Source: Massilia alkalitolerans DSM 17462 (GTDB lineage: Bacteria > Pseudomonadota > Gammaproteobacteria > Burkholderiales > Burkholderiaceae_D). Taken from it: a DNA stretch of 64,000 nt. The translations under genes were made by a program, and so were the position numbers. Of this stretch, positions 9,077-17,114 are shown piece after piece. Numbering within the stretch: the first letter of the stretch is position 1; every line of letters starts with the position of its first letter. Where the stretch lies: the NCBI RefSeq assembly GCF_000427785.1, contig NZ_ATYR01000002.1, positions 222,882-286,881 of the forward strand, given 5' to 3'. The notes beneath the pieces were generated by a model that saw only the letters and a list, made by a program, of their open reading frames with translations, ran no database searches and was not told where the DNA came from.

Positions 9077-10264
9077 ATGCCGACCTTGATCGTGTTTTGC
9101 CACCTGCGCTGGGACTTCGTCTTCCAGCGTCCCCAGCACCTGATGACCCGTCTGGCGGAACACTACGATATCCTGTTTGTCGAGGAACCGGTCTATAGCG
9201 AAGGGCAGGCATACCTGAAGAAGACGGCCGTCGCGCCGAATATCACGGTGTGCCAGCCGCATACCGCCATCCATGCACCAGGCTTCCACGATGACCAGCT
9301 TCCGACCCTGCACACCCTGTTGGCCGACCTCGTGCCGGAAGGCGAGCAGCCGGTCGTCTGGTTCTATACCCCGATGGCGCTGCCGCTGCTGCAGGGCCTG
9401 AACCCGTCCAAGATCGTCTACGATTGCATGGACGAGCTGGCAATGTTCAAGAACGCGCCGAAACAGTTGCTGCAGCGCGAAAGCGCGTTGCTGAACATGG
9501 CCGACGTCGTCTTTACCGGCGGCCCGAGCCTGTACCAGTCCAAGCGTGACCGCCACGCGAACGCGCACTGCTTCTCGAGCAGCGTCGACGCCAAGCACTT
9601 CCGCCAGGCCCAGGACCGCGCGATCTCGCATCCGGACCAGGCCCATATCGCGCACCCGCGCCTGGGCTTCTACGGCGTGATCGACGAACGCCTCGACGTC
9701 GAACTGGTCTCCAAAATGGCCGATGCCCATCCGGAATGGCAGATCGTGATGGTGGGCCCGGTCGTCAAGATCGACCCGGCCACGCTGCCGAAGCAGCCCA
9801 ACGTCCACTATATGGGCCAGCGCAGCTACGACCAGCTGCCGAAGTTCCTGGCGGGCTGGGACGTATGCCTGCTGCCGTTCGCGATGAACGATTCGACCAA
9901 GTTCATCTCGCCGACCAAGGTGCTCGAGTACATGGCGGCGGAGCTGCCGGCGGTGTCGACCCCGATCACCGACGTCAAGGTGCCGTATGGCGACGTGGTG
10001 GCGGTTGCCGCCACCGCGGAAGAGTTCATCGCCGCCTGCGAACGCCAGCTGGCCCTGAGCGAAGGCGAGCGCCTGGCCATGGCCAAGCGCATGCGCGAAG
10101 TGGTGGCGAACACCTCCTGGGACCTGACCGCCAGCCGCATGCACGAGCTGATCGAAAGCGCCGTGCCGGGCCGCCATGCGCGCCTGCCGGCCAATCCGGA
10201 TGTCGCCAAGGCCGACGTGCTGCCCGTGAAGGCAGCCAAGCTGCCGGTGGCGAAGAGCGCCTGA
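9077..10264 (+). CDS. GT-B glycosyltransferase (family 1-like)
   Basis: A 395-aa cytoplasmic protein. The N-terminal segment HLRWDFVFQRPQHLMTRLA is the hallmark of a bacterial glycosyltransferase subgroup often encoded with capsule or exopolysaccharide genes. The C-terminal donor-binding region carries the conserved Glu and helix (SPTKVLEYMAAELPAVSTPI). It would transfer a sugar from an NDP- or UDP-sugar to an unknown acceptor. The ATG at 9077 follows AAAGGAAATAAAT. It is a single-gene unit with a long AT-rich leader and a strong terminator, and no other polysaccharide genes are adjacent. Confidence 0.85.
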   Translation: MPTLIVFCHLRWDFVFQRPQHLMTRLAEHYDILFVEEPVYSEGQAYLKKTAVAPNITVCQPHTAIHAPGFHDDQLPTLHTLLADLVPEGEQPVVWFYTPMALPLLQGLNPSKIVYDCMDELAMFKNAPKQLLQRESALLNMADVVFTGGPSLYQSKRDRHANAHCFSSSVDAKHFRQAQDRAISHPDQAHIAHPRLGFYGVIDERLDVELVSKMADAHPEWQIVMVGPVVKIDPATLPKQPNVHYMGQRSYDQLPKFLAGWDVCLLPFAMNDSTKFISPTKVLEYMAAELPAVSTPITDVKVPYGDVVAVAATAEEFIAACERQLALSEGERLAMAKRMREVVANTSWDLTASRMHELIESAVPGRHARLPANPDVAKADVLPVKAAKLPVAKSA

Positions 10265-10316
10265 CAGGGTAAGCGGCCAGCGCGGCGGGCAAACCGCCAG
10301 CGCTGGCTGGCGACGG

Positions 10317-10358
10317 CACGGCGGCGGACCCTCGCGGGTACCGCCGCCGTGTTTTTTT
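10317..10358 (+). terminator. Rho-independent terminator after the glycosyltransferase gene
   Basis: An 11-bp stem (CACGGCGGCGG pairing with CCGCCGCCGTG) is followed by seven T residues. It lies about 50 bp after the stop codon. Confidence 0.85.
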
Positions 10359-10480
10359 GCGTGGGTGGCCGGCTTCGTCGAGTGGGCGGCTCTACCCGGC
10401 ACTGTGCCCCTCATCGCCGTATGGGCCGCCCACGCGGTGATAGATAGACGCTCCGTTTGCGGGCGTCGAACGAACAAGAA

Positions 10481-10512
10481 CGGCGCGGTGTCCTGGGACA
10501 CCGCGCCGTTTT
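10481..10512. terminator. Bidirectional-looking hairpin between convergent genes
   Basis: A 13-bp perfect stem (CGGCGCGGTGTCC / GGACACCGCGCCG) with a 2-nt loop is followed by TTTT on the plus strand. It sits 30 bp beyond the stop of the leftward KGG-type gene, so it probably ends that transcript and acts as a second stop for the rightward one. Confidence 0.7.
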
Positions 10513-10542
10513 CGGCCATTTTGCGAGGGTCAGGCGACCCGC

Positions 10543-10854
10543 TTAGCGGTTGCCGCCACGTCCGCCGCCATTGCCGCTTTGCGAATTACCGCGGTTGCCG
10601 CTCTGCTGGTTGCCGTCGTTCTTGTGGCTCATGCGTCCGGCCTCGCGCGCCTCTTCCGAGGTGAACTCGTGGGCGTTGCCGGATGCGTGGGCCGCACGGC
10701 CGCCCTGCGAAGCGATTTCGCGCTGGCGCTGCGGGTCCATCGAGGCGAAGCCGCGGCCACCGCCGCCATTGCCGCCGCCGCCGCTTTGCGAGTTCCCGCC
10801 GCGTCCGCTCTGCGAATTGCTGCGCTTGCTGTTGCCCTGGTTGTTCGATGCCAT
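10543..10854 (-). CDS. KGG/con-10-type general stress protein, Gly/Ser/Asn/Arg-rich
   Basis: A 103-aa low-complexity, highly polar protein. The core (GFASMDPQRQREIASQGGRA, then SEEAREAGRMSHKNDG) is the stress-induced KGG/con-10 type motif, here with QGG in place of KGG. Both flanks are disordered repeats of GNSQSG and RGG. Related proteins (GsiB, YciG, con-10) accumulate under starvation, osmotic or sporulation stress. The repeats could drive RNA binding or condensation, which is inference. A GGAG-type ribosome site precedes the ATG at 10854. Confidence 0.78.
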   Translation of the reverse strand: MASNNQGNSKRSNSQSGRGGNSQSGGGGNGGGGRGFASMDPQRQREIASQGGRAAHASGNAHEFTSEEAREAGRMSHKNDGNQQSGNRGNSQSGNGGGRGGNR

Positions 10855-11040
10855 GATGGTCTCCTTTATCGATGACAGGGTTGGTCGGTTCTCTTCCGGC
10901 CGCTGCCGCCGCGTCCTGCGGAGGTGTCCGTTTCCGGAAGAGGTGAGTCCATCTTAGGCCACCGGCCTGGGCCGCGGAATAGGACTGCCCGGCCCAGCGC
11001 TGTAGGACCGTTCCGGCGCATACCGTCGCGCACCCGATGC

Positions 11041-12135
11041 TTAGTGGGGAAGCGCGCCGCCGGGAGTCGGAGCAGCGGGCGGCCAGCCCCCGACCGGATC
11101 GTGGGCGCCAGCTACCCGTACCACCGACAGCGGGTGGGCGAACTGGATGCCTTCGCGCTGGAAGGCGCGGTAGATCTGCAGCAGGATCTGCTCCTGGGTG
11201 TCCATGTGCAGGATGTAGTCGGGGCTCTTGAAGTGGTACACCACCTCGTAGTCGAGCGACCAGTCGCCGTAGCGGAAGAAGTGGGCCCGTTCGAAATTGA
11301 CGTCGGCCCGTGACGAGATGATGTCGCGGATCATGGCCGGGATCGCGGTCACCTGGGCTTCGCTGGTGCCGTAGGCCACCCGCAGGAGGAAGGCGACGCG
11401 GCGCGACTCCATGCGCTTGTGGTTGTGGATCCGGCTCCTGAGCAGCTCGCCGTTCGAGAACACGATCTGCTCGCCGCCGAGGCCGCGCAGGCGCGTGGTC
11501 TTCAGGCCGATGTATTCGACGGCGCCGAGGGCGTCGCCGACGATGATGAAGTCGCCCACCTCGAAGGGCTTGTCGAGCATGATCGAGAGCGAGGCGAACA
11601 GGTCGCCGAGGATGTTCTGGGTAGCCAGGGCCACGGCGATGCCGCCGATACCGAGGCTTGCGACCAGGGTGGTGATGTTGAAGCCGAAGTTATCCAGTGT
11701 CATCAGGAACGCCACGGTCCAGACCACCAGGCGCATCATGAAGAACAGGATGGTGCTCGAGGCCTTGCGCGCGCCGTCGCCGGGCGTGGCGAGCAGCTGG
11801 CTGCGCCAGCCGCGCAGCGCGGTATCGCCCCAGATGCCCAGCTGCAGGATCAGCGAGGCCACGGCGATCCGCGACACCACCAGGCGCCAGCTTTCCGGCA
11901 TCACGAGGAAAATGCTGGCGAGGTAGGCTGCGATGGCCAGCTTGAACACGAGGTAGCTCCGGTTCAGCATCTTGACCACCAGGTCGTCCACCCGCGTCAC
12001 GGTGCGGTTCGCCATATTGCTCAGCCGGCGCAGGAAGAACATGCGCAGCACCACCATCAGGGCGGTCGCGCCGATGAAGACGCCGACCGCCATCATCCAG
12101 TTTTCCAGGTCGTTATTACTCAACAAATATTCCAT
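11041..12135 (-). CDS. MscS-family mechanosensitive channel (second copy)
   Basis: A 364-aa inner-membrane protein. It has four hydrophobic segments, the pore helix VASLGIGGIAVALATQNILG, then the beta domain (PFEVGDFIIVGD, GLKTTRLRGLGGEQIVFSNGE). It aligns through the whole core with the copy at 1661-2818, but its N-terminus starts differently (MEYLLSNNDLENWMM) and the C-terminal tail is shorter and Pro-rich. The start at 12135 was chosen from the first Met before the hydrophobic region; a Met four codons upstream is possible. It lies downstream of the hybrid kinase gene by 145 bp on the same strand, perhaps with its own promoter. Confidence 0.88.
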   Translation of the reverse strand: MEYLLSNNDLENWMMAVGVFIGATALMVVLRMFFLRRLSNMANRTVTRVDDLVVKMLNRSYLVFKLAIAAYLASIFLVMPESWRLVVSRIAVASLILQLGIWGDTALRGWRSQLLATPGDGARKASSTILFFMMRLVVWTVAFLMTLDNFGFNITTLVASLGIGGIAVALATQNILGDLFASLSIMLDKPFEVGDFIIVGDALGAVEYIGLKTTRLRGLGGEQIVFSNGELLRSRIHNHKRMESRRVAFLLRVAYGTSEAQVTAIPAMIRDIISSRADVNFERAHFFRYGDWSLDYEVVYHFKSPDYILHMDTQEQILLQIYRAFQREGIQFAHPLSVVRVAGAHDPVGGWPPAAPTPGGALPH

Positions 12136-12280
12136 CCCTGACCCCATCCCATCGTCACCGCAAAGGGAGTAGTGTGGGGGCCAGCAGGCCTGCGGCGCGC
12201 ACAATTGACGCTGGCCGCGCATGGCCGAGGTCCTGCTGTCGATCCCCTGGTAGTCCGGCGCGCCGCCGCTACCTGGAAGT

Positions 12281-14587
12281 TCAGGCCAGCGCTTGCTCGA
12301 TGGCGGCGGTGGTGGCCGGCTTGGTGAGGTGCCGGTCGAAGCCGGCGCGGGCGCTTCGTTCGCGGTCGGCCTCGCCGCCCCAGCCGGTCAGGGCCACCAG
12401 CCGCACGCCGGCATGGCGCGGTTCGCGCCGGATCGCTTCGGCCACCTCGAAGCCCGACATGCCCGGCATGCCGAGGTCGAGGAACACGACGTCGGGTTCG
12501 AATCCCGCCATCATGCGCAGCGCCTGGTGGCCGTCGTTCGCCACCAGCGCCTGGTGGCCGAGCTGGCCCAGCACGGCCGACAGCGTTTCGGCCGCGTCGC
12601 GGTTGTCGTCCACCACCAGCACGCGCCGGGCCATGCGCGGCGCCGCGGCTGCATCCGCCGGTCCGGCCCCCGGCGCCGGCAGCTCCTCGGGCGCCAGCGG
12701 CAGGCGCACGGTAAACACGCTGCCGGCATTGGTGCCGGCGCTGCTCGCCTGCACGCTGCCGCCATGCAGCTCCACCAGGCTGCGCACCAACGACAGGCCG
12801 ATGCCCAGCCCGCCCGCCGCATGGCGGCGGCCTTCGCCGATCTGGGTGAACATCTTGAACACGTCTTCCAGGCGCCCCGGGTCGATGCCGATGCCGTTGT
12901 CGGAGACGGCGATGACCGCATCATTGCCGTCGCGTTCGGCCGCCAGCACGATGCTGCCCCCGCGCGGCGTGTAGCGCGCCGCGTTGTTGAGCAGGTTGGA
13001 AATCACCTGGGTCAGGCGGGTCGGGTCGGCGTCCACCACCAGGGTTTCCTGCGGCAGGCGCAGGTCGAGGTGGTGGCGCGCCGCCTCGATCAGCGGCATG
13101 CTGGTCTCGACCGCCGCCGACAGCACGCCGGCCAGGTCGATGCGTTCGCACTTGAGCGCGACCTGGCCGCGCGTGATGCGCGCCACGTCGAGCAGGTCGT
13201 CGACCAGGTGGACCAGCTGCCCGAGCTGGCGTTCCATGATCTCGTGGATGCGCGCCACCGCCGCGGGGTCCTCGGGCGCGCGGCGGATGAACTGCAGGCC
13301 GCTGCGCAGCGGCGCCAGCGGGTTGCGCAGCTCGTGGGCGAGGGTGGCCAGGAATTCGGTCTTGATGCGGTTCGCTTCTTCCAGGTCGGCCGCCATCTGG
13401 CGCAGCGCGTCCTCGCCCTTGCGCCGTTCGGTGATGTCGTTGAACACCACCGCGATCCGGTGCTGCTCCGGCGGCCCGATACGGGCAGCATAGACGTCGA
13501 ACCAGCGGCCCAGGTCGCGCGCTTCGCTCACGAAGCGCACCGCCTCGCCGGTCGCGGCAACCCTTCCATACGTCTCGAACCAAGAACGCTCATGCTGTGG
13601 CGCGAACTGGCGGATGCTGCGGCCGATCGCATTGGCCAGGCCGGTATGCTTGACGAAGGCCGGATTGGTCTCCAGGAACAGGTAGTCGCAGGGCTGTCCG
13701 GCACCGTCGTACAAGATTTCGATCACGCACACGCCCTCGTCGATCGAATCGAACAGGGTGCGGTAGCGTTCCTCGCTCAGGCGCAGCTGCTGTTCGGGCT
13801 CGAACTGGCGCGAGGCATCGATCACCACGCCGCGCATGCGCGCTCTGCCGTCCGCCGCCGGCGCCACGCTGCCGCGTGCGATGACCCAGCGCCAGCCGCC
13901 GCCGGCGCGCCGGATGCGGAAGGTCGCGTCGTAGGGCGCGCAGCGCGCCACCGCGTCCGACAGCAGGGCCTGCACGGCCGCCACGTCATCCGGGTGGAGC
14001 GCTTCGAAGTAGCGCGCCACCGGCGCACTGTCTCGCATCGCCTCGGGGATGTCGAACAGGGCGGCCATGCGGGCGTCGCCGGCGACGCGGTCGGGACCGA
14101 TGTCCCAGGTCCACACCCCCAGCTCGGCGGCGGCGATGATGGATTCGAGCCGGGCACTGGCATCGATGAGGTCCGCCTCGGCGCGCCGCCGCTCGGCGGT
14201 GGCCTGGAAGGCGTCGATGTAGAAGCGCAGCTTGGCGCGCAGGATCACCGGGGACAGCGGCTCGCTCAGCACCGCTACCGCACCGGCTTCATACAGGGGT
14301 TCGACCGGGAAGCCGGCGCCGGCCGGCACGCCCAGTGCGACCACCGGCGTGTGGACCGAGCGGCGCGTGGCCCGGACCTGGCGGATGGTGGCGGCCAGCG
14401 CGCCGGCATCGCCCGCATAGCCGACCAGCACCAGCGCGAAGTCATGGTGGCGCGCCTGCTCCAGGCCCGCCGCCACCGAACGGGCATGCAGGACCGTCTC
14501 GCCCAGCTCGTCCGCGACGCGTCCCAGCACCGGGTCGGGAACCGGGCGCTCGCAGATGAACAGCACGCTGGCGGGGCCAGGGGTCAA
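12281..14587 (-). CDS. Hybrid sensor histidine kinase (REC-like, two PAS, HisKA, HATPase, REC)
   Basis: A 768-aa cytoplasmic kinase without membrane segments. Residues 5-125 form a receiver-like fold lacking a clear phospho-acceptor Asp motif. PAS-like domains follow at about 145-260 and 270-390. The HisKA box LATLAHELRNPLAPL has the phosphorylated His at 418. The HATPase_c domain carries N531 (NLLNNAARYT) and SDNGIGID. A C-terminal receiver at 655-768 has acceptor D704 in VVFLDLGMPGMSG. It would autophosphorylate and relay to its own receiver. The start is a TTG at 14587 after GGGGCAGG; it overlaps the TGA of an 11-codon leader frame (14584-14619). No dedicated response regulator is adjacent. 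Confidence 0.87.
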   Translation of the reverse strand: MTPGPASVLFICERPVPDPVLGRVADELGETVLHARSVAAGLEQARHHDFALVLVGYAGDAGALAATIRQVRATRRSVHTPVVALGVPAGAGFPVEPLYEAGAVAVLSEPLSPVILRAKLRFYIDAFQATAERRRAEADLIDASARLESIIAAAELGVWTWDIGPDRVAGDARMAALFDIPEAMRDSAPVARYFEALHPDDVAAVQALLSDAVARCAPYDATFRIRRAGGGWRWVIARGSVAPAADGRARMRGVVIDASRQFEPEQQLRLSEERYRTLFDSIDEGVCVIEILYDGAGQPCDYLFLETNPAFVKHTGLANAIGRSIRQFAPQHERSWFETYGRVAATGEAVRFVSEARDLGRWFDVYAARIGPPEQHRIAVVFNDITERRKGEDALRQMAADLEEANRIKTEFLATLAHELRNPLAPLRSGLQFIRRAPEDPAAVARIHEIMERQLGQLVHLVDDLLDVARITRGQVALKCERIDLAGVLSAAVETSMPLIEAARHHLDLRLPQETLVVDADPTRLTQVISNLLNNAARYTPRGGSIVLAAERDGNDAVIAVSDNGIGIDPGRLEDVFKMFTQIGEGRRHAAGGLGIGLSLVRSLVELHGGSVQASSAGTNAGSVFTVRLPLAPEELPAPGAGPADAAAAPRMARRVLVVDDNRDAAETLSAVLGQLGHQALVANDGHQALRMMAGFEPDVVFLDLGMPGMSGFEVAEAIRREPRHAGVRLVALTGWGGEADRERSARAGFDRHLTKPATTAAIEQALA

Positions 14588-14619
14588 GGCCTGCCCCTGT
14601 GGGCCGGTAGGTGTCTCAT
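14584..14619 (-). CDS. Possible 11-aa leader peptide overlapping the hybrid kinase start
   Basis: ATG at 14619 opens MRHLPAHRGRP and stops at a TGA that overlaps the TTG start of the kinase gene (CTTGAC). An AGGA site lies upstream of the ATG. Because the kinase begins with a rare TTG, coupled translation from this short frame is plausible. It may instead be chance in a GC-rich leader. Confidence 0.3.
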   Translation of the reverse strand: MRHLPAHRGRP

Positions 14620-14795
14620 GGTCGGATCCTGTTGTGGTGGTGGCGACAATCTACGGTCAGGATGCCTCCCTGTCAACGTCCGGAGGCCGCCACGCCGGGC
14701 TTGCGCCGCGGCTTGGCAATTGCCAGTAGTATTTCCCAACGATGGACCACATGTCGGCCGCATGGCCGTCCGCACGCACAAGGGAGGAATGGAGC

Positions 14796-15632
14796 ATGGA
14801 AAGCGGAGCTAGCACCGCACGATACGAAGTGGCCGACATCATGCGCGGCATTTATGGGGACGGCATCATCGCCTGCCGCGGGGCCTTCAGCCGCGAGCTG
14901 ATCGGGGAACTGCGCGCCGACATCGACATGCTGTTCGACGAAGCGCTGGCGCGCGAGGGCGGGGCCCTGAACCGCGGCCCGAACCGTTATTACGTCGAGG
15001 TGCATCCGGAGCGCCTGCGCTCCTTCGTGACCATCGCCAGCCATCCCTGGGTGGCCGCGGTCTGCAGCGCGGTGCTGGGGCCGGAATGGCGCATCGTCGA
15101 AGTGGGCTTCGACGTGCCGGGACCGGGCGCCATGCACCAGCCCTGGCACCGCGACTTCGCCTCGCCGCCGGAAACGGTCCAGGGCCGGCGCCTCAGTTCG
15201 CTGGCCTTCAACCTCACCACGGTCGACGTCACCGAGGACATGGGCCCCTTCGAGATCGCCCCGGGCACCCAGTGGGACCTGTACGACGGCGACCCGATGT
15301 TCCCCGACAAGTCGCTGTATCCGCGCTACGAGGCCCTGGCCCAGCGCAAGCTGCCGCAGGTGGGCGACATCTCGGCCCGTTCGGCCCTGACCATCCACCG
15401 CGGCACCGCCAACCGCTCGCAGGTCTCGCGTCCGGTGCTGGTGGTGGGCGCCGATGCGCCGGATGCGACCAACGCGATCAAGCACGACCTGCAGCTGTCG
15501 CGCGCCTACCATGACAGCTTGCCGGAAGGGGTGCGCAGGCACCTGAACTGCCGCGTCGTCGAGCAGCTTGTGCCGATCCGGCAGGCGCACACGATCGAGG
15601 GCCTGAAGATGGGCGTGACGATGGGCGGGTGA
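14796..15632 (+). CDS. Phytanoyl-CoA dioxygenase (PhyH)-like Fe(II)/2-oxoglutarate oxygenase
   Basis: A 278-aa soluble protein of the PhyH superfamily. The iron-binding triad is visible: H118 and D120 in WHRDF, and H201 in LTIHRGTANRS, with R207 a candidate for anchoring 2-oxoglutarate. Such enzymes hydroxylate small molecules or lipids at the expense of 2-oxoglutarate and oxygen. The substrate is unknown. The start at 14796 has AGGGAGGA 7 bp upstream; an ATG at 14789 is out of frame. It is a single gene, divergent from the hybrid kinase, and ends before a GC-rich stem-loop. Confidence 0.82.
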   Translation: MESGASTARYEVADIMRGIYGDGIIACRGAFSRELIGELRADIDMLFDEALAREGGALNRGPNRYYVEVHPERLRSFVTIASHPWVAAVCSAVLGPEWRIVEVGFDVPGPGAMHQPWHRDFASPPETVQGRRLSSLAFNLTTVDVTEDMGPFEIAPGTQWDLYDGDPMFPDKSLYPRYEALAQRKLPQVGDISARSALTIHRGTANRSQVSRPVLVVGADAPDATNAIKHDLQLSRAYHDSLPEGVRRHLNCRVVEQLVPIRQAHTIEGLKMGVTMGG

Positions 15633-15643
15633 GGGAGAGAGGA

Positions 15644-15664
15644 GGGGCCGCGCGCAGCGGCCCC
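15644..15664. terminator. GC-rich stem-loop between convergent genes
   Basis: GGGGCCGC and GCGGCCCC arms with a 5-nt loop sit between the PhyH-like gene and the leftward gene ending at 15672. There is no T-run, so this is a probable but weak bidirectional terminator. Confidence 0.5.
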
Positions 15665-15671
15665 GAAAGAC

Positions 15672-15944
15672 TTACTCTTTTTCCGGGACGCCCTGCGAGG
15701 GCACCGGTGTCTTCAGTGCGTCGGGCAGCGCGTCGGCGATGCCGTTCTCGGGCATCTGGCCGACCCGGCGCGCCTCGTCGGAATGCTGGTCGAGGCTGAC
15801 TTCCTCGGCGACGTCGAAGCGGCCGTCCTCGGCGCCTTCCTCACCGGGAAGCAGATTGTCGGAACGCTGGTCCTGGCCGCCGCCGGCGACGGGGTTCGCC
15901 TGCGGCCGGGCCTGCTCGTTTTCTGGCTGGGGTGCTGGGGCCAT
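15672..15944 (-). CDS. Small acidic disordered hypothetical protein
   Basis: A 90-aa protein, strongly acidic and rich in Pro, Glu, Gln and Ala (for example QPENEQARPQANPVAGGGQD). It has no signal peptide, membrane segment or Cys. I do not recognise a family. The ATG at 15944 is chosen because AGGAGGA sits 5-6 bp upstream; an in-frame ATG nine codons earlier lacks a ribosome site. It resembles in style the disordered hypothetical protein at 42950-43288, and both lie among stress genes. A role in desiccation or osmotic protection is only a guess. Confidence 0.55.
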   Translation of the reverse strand: MAPAPQPENEQARPQANPVAGGGQDQRSDNLLPGEEGAEDGRFDVAEEVSLDQHSDEARRVGQMPENGIADALPDALKTPVPSQGVPEKE

Positions 15945-16009
15945 GCTGTCCTCCTGTTGACGGTTTTTCATGACCCATTATCGCGCCGCGCCCGCCGGCC
16001 GGGCGCACG

Positions 16010-16279
16010 CTAGTCGCGCCGCTCCTTGCGCGGCAGGTTCTTTTCCACGATCGCCCACACGATCATCCCGTAGGCCAGTACCCGGATCAGGTAGTGCAGC
16101 GGTGAATCCTCGCCGGCCTCGTTCAGCACCGCGGAATAGATGCGGTGCACGCCTTCGATGAAGAAGGACAGGGCGAACCAGAGGAAGAAGCGGTCGCCGG
16201 TATTGCGCCAGAAGCGCAGGAAGAACAGGGCGATGGTGAGCGAAGCCATCGAGATCGCGCCGTACATCATCTGGACCAT
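16010..16279 (-). CDS. DUF5985-like small membrane protein (operon gene 3)
   Basis: An 89-aa protein with three hydrophobic helices (residues about 4-24, 29-45, 64-80) and the segment FWRNTGDRFFLWFALSFFIE, typical of DUF5985. The tail is basic (KNLPRKERRD). It starts 4 bp after the stop of a second, similar membrane protein and is last in a three-gene operon led by an HTH protein. Function is unknown. The paired occurrence of two related three-helix proteins suggests a heteromeric membrane complex, which is inference. Confidence 0.72.
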   Translation of the reverse strand: MVQMMYGAISMASLTIALFFLRFWRNTGDRFFLWFALSFFIEGVHRIYSAVLNEAGEDSPLHYLIRVLAYGMIVWAIVEKNLPRKERRD

Positions 16280-16283
16280 CGGC

Positions 16284-16541
16284 TCACTCCTTCTCGTAGA
16301 TCAGGCCGTACAACAACAGCAGGCATGCCACCAGGGCGCTGATGACCCGCAGCGGCATGAAATCGACATTCGGAAACACGATCTTGTCGAAAATCAGGAA
16401 CAGGTTATTGAAAGTCATCACCGCAAAGCACAGACCGCTCCAGAACAGGAGCCGGTAACGCGTGCGCCGGTAGCTGGCGAACAGGAGCCAGGTACAGGCC
16501 AGCGAGGTCAACATGCACAAGGTGTAGATGAGTTCGCCCAT
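16284..16541 (-). CDS. DUF5985-like small membrane protein (operon gene 2)
   Basis: An 85-aa protein with three hydrophobic helices and the segment RTRYRLLFWSGLCFAVMTFNN. This matches the position of RNTGDRFFLWFALSFF in its downstream neighbour, so the two are likely distant paralogues. Its ATG overlaps the TAA of the HTH gene (TAATG), showing translational coupling, and the third gene starts 4 bp after its stop. No function is known. Confidence 0.72.
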   Translation of the reverse strand: MGELIYTLCMLTSLACTWLLFASYRRTRYRLLFWSGLCFAVMTFNNLFLIFDKIVFPNVDFMPLRVISALVACLLLLYGLIYEKE

Positions 16542-16933
16542 TAGGTATCCTTTCGCAGGCGGAAGGCGTCGGCGAACTGCTGCGCCTTGCGGTCGAGAGT
16601 GGAATGGATGAGGTTGGTGACGTCCACCAGGTGACGCGCGTAGAGCTCGGCCAGGCCGTCGATCCGCTCGCGCAGCGCTTCGGACGCAGGGGAATAGCAA
16701 TAGGAATGCTCGTTCGGCGCAGGGCAGGGCGCGGCCATGCCGGATCGGCACAGCTCGTCGAGGAGTGCCTGGGCGGTACGCTCACTGGTATACAAGCGGC
16801 GCGCCAGCGTCTCTCCGCTCCATTGCTGGCCGGAATTCGCGCGCAGCAGCAGCAGCGCCTCGAGGAAGGGCACGGAGGGAATGCTCGTCAGGACAAAACG
16901 GCGCAAGTCCTCTGGGATTGGCGGACGGTTCAT
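16541..16933 (-). CDS. Winged-helix DNA-binding-like protein (operon gene 1)
   Basis: A 130-aa soluble protein. Residues about 22-75 read as a winged helix (VPFLEALLLLRANSGQQWSG, then TSERTAQALLDEL with a recognition-helix look). A helical C-terminus with YARHLVDVTNLIHSTLDRKA follows and could dimerise. It resembles MarR/PadR-like regulators but is not a clear member of either. As the first gene of an operon with two small membrane proteins it may be a local regulator, perhaps held or released by them. The start at 16933 begins the conserved-looking MNRPPIPEDLRRFVL. Confidence 0.6.
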   Translation of the reverse strand: MNRPPIPEDLRRFVLTSIPSVPFLEALLLLRANSGQQWSGETLARRLYTSERTAQALLDELCRSGMAAPCPAPNEHSYCYSPASEALRERIDGLAELYARHLVDVTNLIHSTLDRKAQQFADAFRLRKDT

Positions 16934-17045
16934 TCGCTTCGGGTATACTTTCCCAAAAGGAATCTTTTGTTAAGAAAGGCGCAAGTTTATCTCATTCTCG
17001 ATGGAAAGGCATTTCCAATCGTGCGCATGCTGGCGTATGGTTTGT

Positions 17046-17076
17046 TTGACCTCCCTCAACTGCGCTCGGCTACAAT
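17046..17076 (+). promoter_or_regulatory. Possible promoter of the endonuclease gene
   Basis: TTGACC and TACAAT are separated by 19 bp, about 40 bp upstream of the endonuclease start. The boxes are good but the spacing is 2 bp longer than optimal. It lies in the AT-richer gap between two divergent genes. Confidence 0.4.
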
Positions 17077-17114
17077 ACGGGCTAACGATTTTCTGGTTCG
17101 TCCCGCACATCCTC

